Of a stretch of 64,000 nt of DNA, positions 52,971-61,340 are shown piece after piece (the first letter of the stretch is position 1; each line of letters begins with the position of its first letter). A model generated the notes under the pieces. The model made no database searches and was not told where the DNA came from. It saw nothing but the letters and a program-made list of their open reading frames with translations. Position numbers and translations under genes: made by a program. Source of the DNA: Streptomyces aureus (GTDB lineage: Bacteria; Actinomycetota; Actinomycetes; Streptomycetales; Streptomycetaceae); assembly GCF_000725495.1 (NCBI RefSeq), contig NZ_JNZD01000028.1:1-64000 (forward strand). Direction: 5' to 3'.

Positions 52971-53636
52971 TTGGGAGACCCCACCCGCAAGGCAGAGTTG
53001 TTCGACGCCCTGGCCCAGACCGGCAAGGCGCTGTCCAACGGCAAGCGCTTGGAGCTGCTCGACCTGCTCGCTCAGGGCGAGCGCAGTGTCGATGCCTTGG
53101 CCAGGGCGGCCGGGCTCGGCCTGACCACGGCCTCCGCCCACCTGCAGGCGCTGAAACAGGCCGGGCTGGTCACGACCCGCCGCAGCGGGGTGCGCATCCA
53201 CTACCGCCTGGCCGGGGAGGATGTCGCCGCCCTGTACGCGCTGCTGCAGCAGGTCGCCCGTACCCACCGGGCCGCCACCGAGCAGGCCCGCACCGCCTAC
53301 CTCGGCCCCGAGGACACGGAACAGCTGACCCGAGAGGAGCTGCTGGAGCGTGTCCAGGCCGGCACCGCCACCCTCATTGATGTCCGTCCCGCCGAGGAGT
53401 ACGCCGCCGGCCATATCCCCGGCGCCCTTTCCGTTCCGCTGGACGAGCTGGAAGCCCGGCTCGCCGAGCTGCCCGACGGCGTGGAGGTCGTCGCCTACTG
53501 CCGCGGCGCCAACTGCGTGCTCTCTCACGAAGCCGCCCGCCTGCTCGGCAGCCGCGGCCACCGTGCCCTCCGGCTTGCTGACGGCATGCTCGAATGGCGC
53601 CTGGCCGCCCTGCCCGTCGAGGGTGGCGCCGCATGA
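52971..53636 (+). CDS. ArsR-family regulator fused to a rhodanese domain
   Basis: The 221-residue protein has an ArsR winged helix (residues about 10-95: LELLDLLAQGERSVDALARA, TASAHLQALKQAGLVTTRRS) and a C-terminal rhodanese (LIDVRPAEEYAAGHIPGALS, YCRGANCVLSHEAA). There is no Cys in the ArsR domain, so sensing probably uses the two Cys of the rhodanese loop. TTG 52971 has GGAGG five bases before it; the ATG at 52959 is an alternative. It is divergent from the MBL-MFS pair, with an AT-rich 40-base control region (ATACAATATTCCATGG). Confidence 0.8.
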   Translation: MGDPTRKAELFDALAQTGKALSNGKRLELLDLLAQGERSVDALARAAGLGLTTASAHLQALKQAGLVTTRRSGVRIHYRLAGEDVAALYALLQQVARTHRAATEQARTAYLGPEDTEQLTREELLERVQAGTATLIDVRPAEEYAAGHIPGALSVPLDELEARLAELPDGVEVVAYCRGANCVLSHEAARLLGSRGHRALRLADGMLEWRLAALPVEGGAA

Positions 53637-53982
53637 ACGAGACCAGGAGGCCTTGGTAATGCGGCGACGAACGCGACTGCCGACGCCGACAGCCCCGGCC
53701 GGATCGTCCTACAGGAACGTGCCGAGCATCCGCACGATCTCCCACCGCAGCACGCAGCACGCAGCCCGGCCAGGCCGTGTCACGCTGCTCGGCGAGCCGA
53801 GCTCTCGAGTCCGGGCGTCCGGACGAAGAACTGCTCCAGCTCGCCCTGCGTGGGCCCAGCGGCGAAACGACCGAAGCAGGAAGCCCGGCCATCAGGCGGG
53901 AAACCAACCGGCATGAGCCAGAGCACAGGCGCGTCGGGCAGACCGAGTCACTGGTCCCGGCATCGAGATCATCCGTCTACCG
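53637..53982. other. Intergenic stretch, nothing recognised
   Basis: No ORF with a family match is seen between the convergent ArsR-rhodanese and aminotransferase genes. Confidence 0.35.
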
Positions 53983-55677
53983 TCAATCCGCTCCGGTCCT
54001 CGCGGGGGCCAGGCAGACGGGTGGCAGCGGGAACCAGCGCATGCGCTCGAAGTCGGCCGGCAGTCCGGTGGGGCCGTCGTCCAGGTGGTCGGAGCGAGAG
54101 GCAAGCACCTCGCGGGCGCGGCCCAGCTGACCGGGCAGTGCCTCCTCGCCCATCCGGTTGCGGGGGACGGTCCGGGGGCTGATGCCCTCATCTGCGCTGA
54201 AGGCCAGGTCGGTCAGCCGTAGCGGGGGATCGGCGCTACCGGTGTGGTGGTGCCACTGTCCGTTGTGCGGGTCGAAGCGGTAGTCGGGCAGGAGCCGATG
54301 GCCGTGGGTGGCGATCAGGTCGACGGCGTCGATGAGGTAGTCGCGGACGGTGTCGCTGATGAAGTAGTTGAAGTTGAGGCGGGTCCAGCCGGGTTTGATG
54401 CCGTCACAGCCGTGGACGACCTCGTCGAGCAGGGCGTCGGAGGTGGCCGCGTCGATGGCCAGCAGACGGTGGCCGTACGGGCCGGCGCAGGAGCAGCCGC
54501 CGCGAGCCTGGATGCCGAACAGGTCGTTGAGCAGGGCGACGACGTAGTTGTGGTGAAGGTAGGAGCGATCGGCGTGGCGGACGCGAAAGGAGATGATGGA
54601 CAGGCGTCGGGCGTGGTGGTTGCCGAGGATCTCGATGTGCGGATGGGTGTCCCAGCGGGCCAGCGCCTGCCGCCAGTGGCGCTCTTCGGCGGCCTGGATC
54701 GTGTCGGTGCCGACTGCTTGTTTGAGGGCGAAGACCAGTCCGGCGCGAATGGATTCGACGATCGCCGGGGTGCCGCCTTCCTCGCGGGCGACGGGGTCGT
54801 CGAGGTAGCGGTGGCCGAGAGGGCCGACGAAGGCGACGGTGCCGCCGCCGGGCGCGGTGGGTACCGGGTTGCGGACCAGTTCACGGCGTACGACGAGGAG
54901 GCCCGGGGTCTGAGGGCCGCCGACGAACTTGTGCGGCGACAGGAAGACCGCGTCCTTGTGGTCACCCGCGCCGGGGGCGCTTTCCGCGACCCGGATCGGA
55001 ATGTACGGGGCGGCGGCCGCGTAGTCCCAGAAGGAGAGGGCGCCGTGCGCGTGCAGCAGACGGGCGATGCGGTCGGTGTCGGTGAGGATGCCGGTGACGT
55101 TGGAGGCGGCGGAGAAGCTGCCGATGAGCCGCGGCCGGTCGGCGTAGCGGACCAGTTGTGCCTCCAGCTCGCCGAGATCGACGTGACCGTCCGCGTCCTC
55201 GTCGATGACCACGACGTCGGCGACCGACTCCCGCCAGGGCAGTTCGTTCGAGTGGTGCTCGTAGGGGCCTACGAACACGACCGGCCGTAGGGCCTGGGGG
55301 AGTGGGGCGGGCCGATGCAGTCTCAGGATGCCGACCAGCTTGTTGACCGCCGCGGTGGCTCCCGAGCCGCAGAAGATCACGAGGTCGTCTTCGGTGCCAC
55401 CGACCGCGTCATGGACGATGCGCCGGGCGTCCTCGCGCAGCCGGGTCGTCTGCAGCCCGGTGCTCGAACTCTCCGTGTGCGTGTTGCCGTAGAGGGGGAG
55501 CACCTGCTCGTGCACGAAGTCTTCGATGAAGTCCAGGGAGCGTCCGGAGGCGGTGTAGTCGGCGTAGACGAGGCGACGCGGCCCGTAGGGGCCCGCCAGT
55601 ACTTCGTCATCGCCGATCAGGCCGCGGCGGATGCGGTCCACGAACGGTGTCACAGGTGCGGCGATCGGCGTGCTCAT
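53983..55677 (-). CDS. Class-V aminotransferase, cysteine-desulfurase-like, extended C-terminus
   Basis: The protein has 564 residues. The PLP fold holds GSGATAAVNKLVGILRLHRP, FVGPYEHHSNELPWRE, SFSAASNVTGILTDTD and the PLP lysine in FLSPHKFVGGPQTPG. A Cys-containing loop GGCSCAGPYGH lies near 420. It looks like an enzyme that takes sulfur from a cysteine-type substrate, but the catalytic cysteine position is not settled. The last 100 residues (LADPP-like DLAFSADEGISPRTVPRNRM) extend past typical SufS length. It overlaps the OsmC gene by ATGA. Confidence 0.75.
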   Translation of the reverse strand: MSTPIAAPVTPFVDRIRRGLIGDDEVLAGPYGPRRLVYADYTASGRSLDFIEDFVHEQVLPLYGNTHTESSSTGLQTTRLREDARRIVHDAVGGTEDDLVIFCGSGATAAVNKLVGILRLHRPAPLPQALRPVVFVGPYEHHSNELPWRESVADVVVIDEDADGHVDLGELEAQLVRYADRPRLIGSFSAASNVTGILTDTDRIARLLHAHGALSFWDYAAAAPYIPIRVAESAPGAGDHKDAVFLSPHKFVGGPQTPGLLVVRRELVRNPVPTAPGGGTVAFVGPLGHRYLDDPVAREEGGTPAIVESIRAGLVFALKQAVGTDTIQAAEERHWRQALARWDTHPHIEILGNHHARRLSIISFRVRHADRSYLHHNYVVALLNDLFGIQARGGCSCAGPYGHRLLAIDAATSDALLDEVVHGCDGIKPGWTRLNFNYFISDTVRDYLIDAVDLIATHGHRLLPDYRFDPHNGQWHHHTGSADPPLRLTDLAFSADEGISPRTVPRNRMGEEALPGQLGRAREVLASRSDHLDDGPTGLPADFERMRWFPLPPVCLAPARTGAD

Positions 55678-56126
55678 GACGCCAGCTTGATGTTGATCTC
55701 GGGTGGCTGGTGCAGGGTGTTGTGGACTGTGCAGCGCGAGGCGACGGCGAGCAGGGCCGCGCGGTGCTGCTCGGTCAGCCCGGGCGGCGGAATGATCGTG
55801 ACGTGGACGGAGGCCACCCGGGCCGGGCGGTCGGTGGCCATCGTGAATTCCGTACGGACACGCAGTCCGGCCTGCTCCAGGCTGTGGCGGTGGAGGAATC
55901 GGCCCGCGTAGAAGGCGACGCAGGTGGCCAGGGAGGCAGCGAACAACTCGGTCGGGGTGGGCGCGAGGTCCGAGCCGCCGGCCTCGAGAGGCTGGTCGAC
56001 CTGGAAGTGGTGACCGCGGATGTCCACGGCGTAGATGTCGCGGTCGACGTGAGTGACCTCGAAGCTGTGTGCCTCCGCCTGCGGCGGTTGGCTTGTGGTG
56101 ATGGCCTGGGGTGCGGTGCCGGTCAT
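55674..56126 (-). CDS. OsmC-family thiol peroxidase-like protein
   Basis: The 150-residue protein has the OsmC fold with PTELFAASLATCVAFYAGRF and the second Cys in ASRCTVHNTL. OsmC/Ohr proteins reduce organic hydroperoxides or, in some lineages, act on persulfides. It starts the operon with the aminotransferase and lies divergent from a sulfide oxidoreductase. Two CstR-type operators lie in the 274-base region between them. Confidence 0.8.
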   Translation of the reverse strand: MTGTAPQAITTSQPPQAEAHSFEVTHVDRDIYAVDIRGHHFQVDQPLEAGGSDLAPTPTELFAASLATCVAFYAGRFLHRHSLEQAGLRVRTEFTMATDRPARVASVHVTIIPPPGLTEQHRAALLAVASRCTVHNTLHQPPEINIKLAS

Positions 56127-56253
56127 GGCCGGGCCCCTTCTCTTCGACGTCGGCTGGTGCCAGTTCCAGTCGACCGCGAACCGCACGGCTGATCGAGAGG
56201 CCGACGGGGTGAGAGAGGGCCCGTTCGGCCCTCGCGCCGGCCGCCCCAGAATT

Positions 56254-56269
56254 ATACCCTGGAGGGTAT
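56254..56269. promoter_or_regulatory. CstR/CsoR-type operator (site 8)
   Basis: ATACCCTGGAGGGTAT lies 128 bases upstream of the OsmC start, in the divergent region. Confidence 0.7.
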
Positions 56270-56328
56270 TTTTTCGGGGCATGTGTGGCAGGCGTGCGGC
56301 GTGCGGGGCGGAGAGGTGGAGCGAAGAT

Positions 56329-56344
56329 ATACCCGGGTGGGTAC
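56329..56344. promoter_or_regulatory. CstR/CsoR-type operator (site 9)
   Basis: ATACCCGGGTGGGTAC lies 57 bases upstream of the sulfide oxidoreductase ATG at 56401. Confidence 0.65.
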
Positions 56345-56400
56345 CGGTGTGGGACCAGTGGCCCATGTCCGGGCCTCATCTCCCCTACGACAGTGGGGAC

Positions 56401-57642
56401 ATGGGCACACACATCGTGATACTCGGAGGCGGCACCGCGGGCACGCTGGCCGCCAACCGGCTGCGCCGCATGTACGACGAGCACGCATGCCGGATCACCG
56501 TCGTGGACCAGGACGACGACCACGTCTACCAGCCCGGCCTGCTGTTCGTCCCGTTCGGCATGGCTGAGCCGCACCACCTCGTCCGGTCCCGCCCGCGGCA
56601 GCTGAGCGCTGCCGTCGACTACAAGCAGGCGACGATCGAGCGGGTCGACCCGGACGCGCGGACGGTGCACCTCGGTGGCGGCGTCCGGCTGACCTACGAC
56701 GTTCTCGTGGTCGCCACAGGAGCCACGCTCCTTCCGGAGGAGACCGAGGGGCTGACCGGGCACGGCTGGGGCGAGAAGGTCTTCACCTTCTACGACCTGC
56801 CCGGCGCCGTCGCACTGCACCACGTCCTTGAGCGCTTCGAGCGCGGGCGCCTGGTGGTGAACGTGGCCGATCTGCCGGTCAAATGCCCCGTGGCGCCGAT
56901 GGAGTTCGCCTTTCTGGCCGACTGGTACTTCCGGCGGCGCGGCATCCGTGACCGGGTCGAACTGACCTACGCCACCCCGCTGGACGGTGCCTTCACCAAG
57001 CCGGTCGCCGCGAAGGCGCTCGGCGGGCTGCTGGAGCAGAAGGGCATCGAACTGGTCACCGAGTTCACGCTGGGAGAGGTCGACGGCGCAGGTGGCCGGC
57101 TGGTTTCGTACGACGAGCGCGAAGTGCCGTTCGACCTGGCAGTGGTCGTGCCGCTGCACGGCGGCGCTTCGTACGTCGGCTGCTCCCCGGGCCTCGGCGA
57201 CGAGCTGGGCTTCATCCCCGTAGACCAGCACACCCTCCAACACCCCGACCACCCAGAGGTGTTCGCGATAGGCGACGCGGCCGGACTGCCGGCGTCCAAG
57301 GCCGGCTCGGTGGCGCACTTCGCCGGGGAGACGCTCACCCTCAACATCGGCCGCTTCCTCGTCGGACAGTCGCTGGACGCCGCCTTCGACGGACACACCA
57401 ACTGTTTCGTCGAGACCGGCTTCCACAAGGCGCTGCTGATCGACTTCAACTACGACACCGAACCGCTGCCAGGTCACTTCCCGGCCGAGGTCGGCCTGCC
57501 GCTGCTGAAGGAGTCGCGCGCCAACCACCTCGGCAAGCTCGCCTTCGAATGGCTGTACTGGCACAGCCTCCTGCCCGGCCGGGAACTGCCCGGCATCGAC
57601 TCGGCGATGCCCGAGCGCGGCAAGCACCGCGTCGACGCCTGA
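56401..57642 (+). CDS. Sulfide:quinone-oxidoreductase-like flavoprotein (first)
   Basis: This 413-residue FAD protein has the dinucleotide loop VILGGGTAGTLAANRL, a second Gly motif (VLVVATGATLLPEE) and Cys in LPVKCPVAPMEFAFLADWYF and HTNCFVETGFHK. The pair of Cys fits an SQR-type sulfide oxidase that hands electrons to quinone. It starts a transcript with TusE and DsrE-like carriers, so sulfane sulfur formed here could be passed directly to them. Confidence 0.8.
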   Translation: MGTHIVILGGGTAGTLAANRLRRMYDEHACRITVVDQDDDHVYQPGLLFVPFGMAEPHHLVRSRPRQLSAAVDYKQATIERVDPDARTVHLGGGVRLTYDVLVVATGATLLPEETEGLTGHGWGEKVFTFYDLPGAVALHHVLERFERGRLVVNVADLPVKCPVAPMEFAFLADWYFRRRGIRDRVELTYATPLDGAFTKPVAAKALGGLLEQKGIELVTEFTLGEVDGAGGRLVSYDEREVPFDLAVVVPLHGGASYVGCSPGLGDELGFIPVDQHTLQHPDHPEVFAIGDAAGLPASKAGSVAHFAGETLTLNIGRFLVGQSLDAAFDGHTNCFVETGFHKALLIDFNYDTEPLPGHFPAEVGLPLLKESRANHLGKLAFEWLYWHSLLPGRELPGIDSAMPERGKHRVDA

Positions 57643-57676
57643 ACGCCTGAACGTCTGAATGAAGGAGAACGCAGCC

Positions 57677-57994
57677 ATGCCCACCGCCACCTACGGCGAG
57701 ACGGCCGTCCCCGTTGACGACGAGGGCTTCTTCACCGACCCCGCGCAGTGGACCGAACCCGTGGCCGAGCAGATCGCCCACGAGTCCGGCATCGAGACGC
57801 TGACCGACCGGCACTGGACGGTCATCCGCTTCATGCGCGCCCAGTACGCGGAAAAGGGCACCAGCCCCACCGTGCGCGTCCTCGGCAAGACGTCCGGCGT
57901 GAGCGTCAAGGAGCTCTACCAGCTCTTCCCCAAGGGCCCGGCGAAGACCGCCGCGAAGATCGCCGGCATCCCCAAGCCGCGCGGCTGCATCTGA
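57677..57994 (+). CDS. tusE: TusE/DsrC-family sulfur carrier
   Basis: The 105-residue protein has the DsrC fold (RHWTVIRFMRAQYAEKGTSP, LYQLFPKGPAKTAAKIAGIP) and ends KPRGCI with the conserved penultimate Cys. DsrC of sulfite reducers has a second Cys in the loop before it; here that position is Ala (TAAKIAG), the TusE pattern. It would carry a single persulfide. GGAGA precedes the ATG. It follows the sulfide oxidoreductase closely. Confidence 0.85.
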   Translation: MPTATYGETAVPVDDEGFFTDPAQWTEPVAEQIAHESGIETLTDRHWTVIRFMRAQYAEKGTSPTVRVLGKTSGVSVKELYQLFPKGPAKTAAKIAGIPKPRGCI

Positions 57995-58034
57995 CATCCC
58001 AGCCATCGTCCCCGCCACCGAGGAGCATGCTGTC

Positions 58035-58508
58035 ATGGCCGACACCGCCACGCTCGAGAAGGTCTCGATCATCGTCTCCAAGGGATCCCTGGAAGGGATC
58101 TACCCGGCCCTGATCATGGCCAACGGCGCCCGCGCCGAAGGCATCGAGGCCGACCTGTTCTTCACCTTCTTCGGCCTCGACGCCATCACGAAGAAGCGCT
58201 GGGAGCACATCAAGCTGGCCACCGTCGGCAACCCGGGCCTGCACCTGCCCACCCTGCTGGGCGGCATGCCGGGGGTGCCCGACCTGATCACCCGGTACAT
58301 GGAACGCAAGATGGACAAGCTCGACATCCCGCCGATCCCCGAGTTCATCGAGATGATCTCCGACACCGGCGCGGGCGTCTACGCCTACAAGGCGTCGGTG
58401 GACCTCTTCGAACTCGGCAAGGACGACCTCGTCGAGCAGGTCCAGGGCATCATCACGGTCGGCGAGTTCTACGAGCGCGCGGCCGGCGGCCAGATCATCT
58501 ACACCTGA
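58035..58508 (+). CDS. DsrE-like sulfur-transfer protein without the usual Cys
   Basis: A protein of 157 residues of the DsrE/DsrE2 fold (VSIIVSKGSLEGIYPALIMA, ADLFFTFFGLDAITKK, DKLDIPPIPEFIEMISDTGA). At the position where active DsrE2 proteins carry Cys before KASVDLF, this one reads YAYKASVDLFELG. It may bind partners rather than carry sulfur. It is the third gene of the SQR-TusE-DsrE transcript, 40 bases after tusE. Confidence 0.8.
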   Translation: MADTATLEKVSIIVSKGSLEGIYPALIMANGARAEGIEADLFFTFFGLDAITKKRWEHIKLATVGNPGLHLPTLLGGMPGVPDLITRYMERKMDKLDIPPIPEFIEMISDTGAGVYAYKASVDLFELGKDDLVEQVQGIITVGEFYERAAGGQIIYT

Positions 58509-58606
58509 GACGACCGGCACCCTGCCCGGCCTGCAGGACGGAGCACGGCACGTACTGGCGGTGGTCCCCCGACGACGAGCCGTTCGGGCCGGGCGACCTC
58601 CTGGCC

Positions 58607-58840
58607 CTACTGTCCGACGGCGTCGCCCTGCCCGCCGGTGTCAGTTCCGGGCTTGAAGACCGTGACCGCCAGGCTCGTGCAGGCGTTGGCGCTCGCGGCG
58701 ACGGCGACGGTGGAGTCGAGCGCCTGCGTCCAGGTTTCCGGCGGAAGCGCCACGTTGCAGGTGCTGCCGGTGGGGTTGTCGACGGCAGTGCCGTCGGTCG
58801 TGGGCGCGGCGGGGCTCGAGCTGAAGCGGTCGATCACCAC
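58607..58840 (-). CDS. Hypothetical short ORF with two Cys
   Basis: The 77-codon frame (VVIDRFSSSPAAPTTDGTAV, then PTGSTCNVALPPETW and NACTSLAVTVFKPGT) has biased, hydrophobic-polar alternation. It follows the SQR gene on the minus strand, but there is no ribosome site. It could be a small secreted protein or a chance frame; the opposite strand is also open. Confidence 0.3.
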   Translation of the reverse strand: MVIDRFSSSPAAPTTDGTAVDNPTGSTCNVALPPETWTQALDSTVAVAASANACTSLAVTVFKPGTDTGGQGDAVGQ

Positions 58841-58898
58841 CGGGCCGTCAACGGTCTGGGCGACCGGCCCGCGTCGGGGGAGGTCCCGGGCCGGCCAG

Positions 58899-60128
58899 TC
58901 ACAGGCGGCCGGTGAGCATGCCGTGCCAGTACGCCGGCGGCAGGCCGTACCGCTTGAACACCCACATCGTGCGCCGCTCCTTGAAGGGGTCGATCAGCGG
59001 GAACGTGGGGGTGGGGTTCAGGTCGTAGTCGAACTCGGCGAGCAGCATCCGGTCGCGGGCGGTCACCAGCGGACAGGATGTGTAGCCGTCGTACCGGTGC
59101 GACGGGGCCCGGCCGTTCATCACGTCGAGCAGGTTGCCTGCCACGACAGGGGCCTGCTTGCGTACGGCCGCGCCGGTCTTCGAGGTGGGCAGGTTCGCTA
59201 CGTCCCCAAGAGCGAAGACGTTCTCGTAGAGGGGGTGTTGGAGCGTGTGCTTGTCCGCGGTGACGAACCCCTGGGGGCTTGCCGGGTCGGCCAGCGGGCC
59301 CTTTTTGATCCACTCGGGCGCGCTCTGCGGCGGTACGGCGTGCAGCAGGTCGTAGCCGATGGTTTCCTTCGTGCCGTTCGCGTGGTCCGTGATGGTGACC
59401 TCGCGGCTGCCGCCGTCGAGGGCGGTCATCTCCGAGCGAAGCCGCACCTCGATCCCGTACCGGGCGGCCACTTTCTCCAGTACCTGCGACCAGGCGGGCA
59501 CCTTGAACATCACCGGGTCCGGGATGACGAGGATGATGCGGATGCGGTCAAGCACTTTCTGCTTGCGCCAGTAGCCCGCGGCCAGGTAGGCGATCTTCTG
59601 CGGGGCGCCGCCGCACTTCAGCGGGCTCGCCGGGTGCGTGAAGACCGCCGTGCCGGAGCGCATCCGCCTGATCAGCTCCCAGGTGCGCGGGGCGTACTCG
59701 GGCGCGTAATTGCTGCTCACCCTGTCGTGGCCGACGGCTTCGGCGAGGCCCGGCACACTACCCCAGTCCAGCTGGAGTCCCGGTGCCAGCACCAGGTACT
59801 CGTAGGTGAGTTCGGCGCCGCCGGACAGGGGCACGGTGCGGGCGGTGGGGTCGACGGCCAGGGCGCGCCGACGGATCCAGCGCACACCGTCGGGGATGAC
59901 GGATCCTTCGGGGCGGCTGGTTTCGCGCAGGGGGGCCTGACCGCCGCCGACGAGGGTCCACAGCGGCTGGTACCAGTGGGTGTCGGACGGTTCGATCAGG
60001 GTGATGTCGGTGACGCCGGCTCGGCGCAGGCGGGCGGCGACGCTGATGCCCGCGCTGCCGCCGCCGATGATGGCGACGCGGTGACGGCCGGAGATCGGCT
60101 CGCCGACGGGTGAGGGGGTGGCGCTCAA
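58899..60128 (-). CDS. sqr: Sulfide:quinone oxidoreductase (second, SQOR-like)
   Basis: The 409-residue FAD protein has VAIIGGGSAGISVAARLRRA and the SQOR signature HPASPLKCGGAPQKIAYLAA (Cys 1) with YTSCPLVTA (Cys 2), both required to form the sulfur bridge. It oxidises sulfide and passes sulfane sulfur to a thiol acceptor and electrons to quinone. The TTG at 60128 has AAGGAG seven bases before it, which decides the start. Two CstR-type sites lie about 390 bases upstream, beyond a broken rhodanese. Confidence 0.85.
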   Translation of the reverse strand: MSATPSPVGEPISGRHRVAIIGGGSAGISVAARLRRAGVTDITLIEPSDTHWYQPLWTLVGGGQAPLRETSRPEGSVIPDGVRWIRRRALAVDPTARTVPLSGGAELTYEYLVLAPGLQLDWGSVPGLAEAVGHDRVSSNYAPEYAPRTWELIRRMRSGTAVFTHPASPLKCGGAPQKIAYLAAGYWRKQKVLDRIRIILVIPDPVMFKVPAWSQVLEKVAARYGIEVRLRSEMTALDGGSREVTITDHANGTKETIGYDLLHAVPPQSAPEWIKKGPLADPASPQGFVTADKHTLQHPLYENVFALGDVANLPTSKTGAAVRKQAPVVAGNLLDVMNGRAPSHRYDGYTSCPLVTARDRMLLAEFDYDLNPTPTFPLIDPFKERRTMWVFKRYGLPPAYWHGMLTGRL

Positions 60129-60189
60129 GGCGGAGCTCCTTCTCTTGCGGAGAGGGGTGTCGGGTGTCGGTGTGAAATCAGGCCGCGTG

Positions 60190-60375
60190 CGATGGGGCCT
60201 GTCGTGACCGGGCGCCCGCCAAGTACCCAGGCGGGGGTTCTGTCGGTCACGGAATGGGCGTCGATGCTGCGGGAGTTCATCCAGCCGGCGGCGGTCCTGC
60301 TGCGGTTGCCGCTCGCGCAGATCGCGTACACCGGTCGGCCGGCAGTCAGTCCACCGCACCGGGCAGGTGCGGTGC
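60190..60375 (-). pseudogene. Broken rhodanese between operator and sqr
   Basis: The minus strand keeps RPVYAICASGNRSRTAAGWM, DAHSVTDRTPAWV and GRPVTTGPIA of a small rhodanese with an intact Cys loop. The N-terminal half is missing or scrambled. It probably was the first gene of the sqr transcript. Confidence 0.6.
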
Positions 60376-60517
60376 GCAGCGGCATCTGTCGGCGCCCGAT
60401 GCGTGTCCGGACGCGTACTGCTCTGCCTCCCCTGCGCTGACCACTGACCGTCATCGCCCGGGGGCCGCAGCGAACGTCTCCTGCGTCACTTCCTGAGTCA
60501 TTTCATTGCCTCCTCGA

Positions 60518-60533
60518 ATACCCCCGGGGGTTT
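60518..60533. promoter_or_regulatory. CstR/CsoR-type operator (site 10)
   Basis: ATACCCCCGGGGGTTT is a slightly imperfect copy upstream of the broken rhodanese and sqr. Confidence 0.6.
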
Positions 60534-60570
60534 CGTGCTGTCGAGCGTACGGCGGCTTCGAGAGAGGCGT

Positions 60571-60592
60571 CATATACCCCTAGGGGTATATG
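60571..60592. promoter_or_regulatory. CstR operator, longest perfect palindrome (site 11)
   Basis: The core ATACCCCTAGGGGTAT (60574-60589) is identical to the repressor's own site 6. The palindrome here extends perfectly to 22 bp, three more bases on each side. Confidence 0.8.
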
Positions 60593-60619
60593 CCTGGGAG
60601 GTAATATCCGGCGCTGCGC

Positions 60620-60810
60620 GCGCCCGCAGGGCCCGGAGTGCTGCGCGACCTCAGCATCGAGAACGTACGGGCCTGTCTGCTACCCCTGGACAAGACGGGT
60701 GCGGTCAGAGAGCTGGAGAGCGCGGGTGCAGCGTGCTGGTGTCGTGGACGGTGTCAATGACGCACCAGCACTGTTCGTCGTGCACACCGGCCTCGCCATG
60801 GGTCAAGGCC
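60620..60810 (+). pseudogene. P-type ATPase fragment
   Basis: Frames give RACLLPLDKTGAVRELESAG and VVDGVNDAPALFVVHTGLAM. GDGVNDAPAL is the hinge motif of heavy-metal P-type ATPases (here VDGVNDAPAL). A frameshift joins the pieces and the rest is gone. It sits just beyond operator site 11 and could once have been a neighbour of the regulon. Confidence 0.65.
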
Positions 60811-61340
60811 GCCGCTATCGACCCACGCCGCCCAGCCGCCACGCTGAAGGCCGAGCTGAATTCCGCCGCCCAGTACAGGAGGCAAATTGCCTCGACGCGG
60901 GCGAGCGGGCCAACGTCATCGTCGTACAGCCCTCCCCGGACGGGCCGCAGGCGGGCGACCGGTCTGCTGACTCGAAGCGGAACAACTCGGACGCGAATCT
61001 GGGGCAGCAACGACTGGCAGCATCAGGGACTCGGCCGCGAAGCCCTGCGCTTCCCTGCCAACTTCTCCATACAGCCCACCGATGGACCACGCAGCGCAGA
61101 GCCGGCAAGGGTGGGCCTTCTCTTCGATGCGATTGCCCGCAGGAGTCGCACCGTTTGCTTCCCTCGTTTATGCCCACGTGAGGCCGTGCCGGCGGGCCGG
61201 CGCCTTCATACGGGGGACGACGGGTATACCGGCGACCGGGTCGTTCACCCGCCCGGACGACAGACCGGGCGCGGCACGTGATCCTGTCCGCGCAGGGAGG
61301 GCTCCATGCTGGTCCGATGCGGATGAGCACGGGAGGTTCC
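60811..61340. other. Decayed sequence, no intact gene
   Basis: The frame of the ATPase fragment continues for a while without recognisable motifs. No other gene is seen. Confidence 0.35.

Noticed and set aside
56127..57690. Upstream part of a 1235-codon minus-strand frame
   Set aside because: The frame joins the real aminotransferase (53983-55677) with sequence antisense to the sulfide oxidoreductase; only the aminotransferase part has family motifs.
58638..60113. 491-codon plus-strand frame
   Set aside because: It is antisense to sqr, which carries the SQOR motifs in the other strand.
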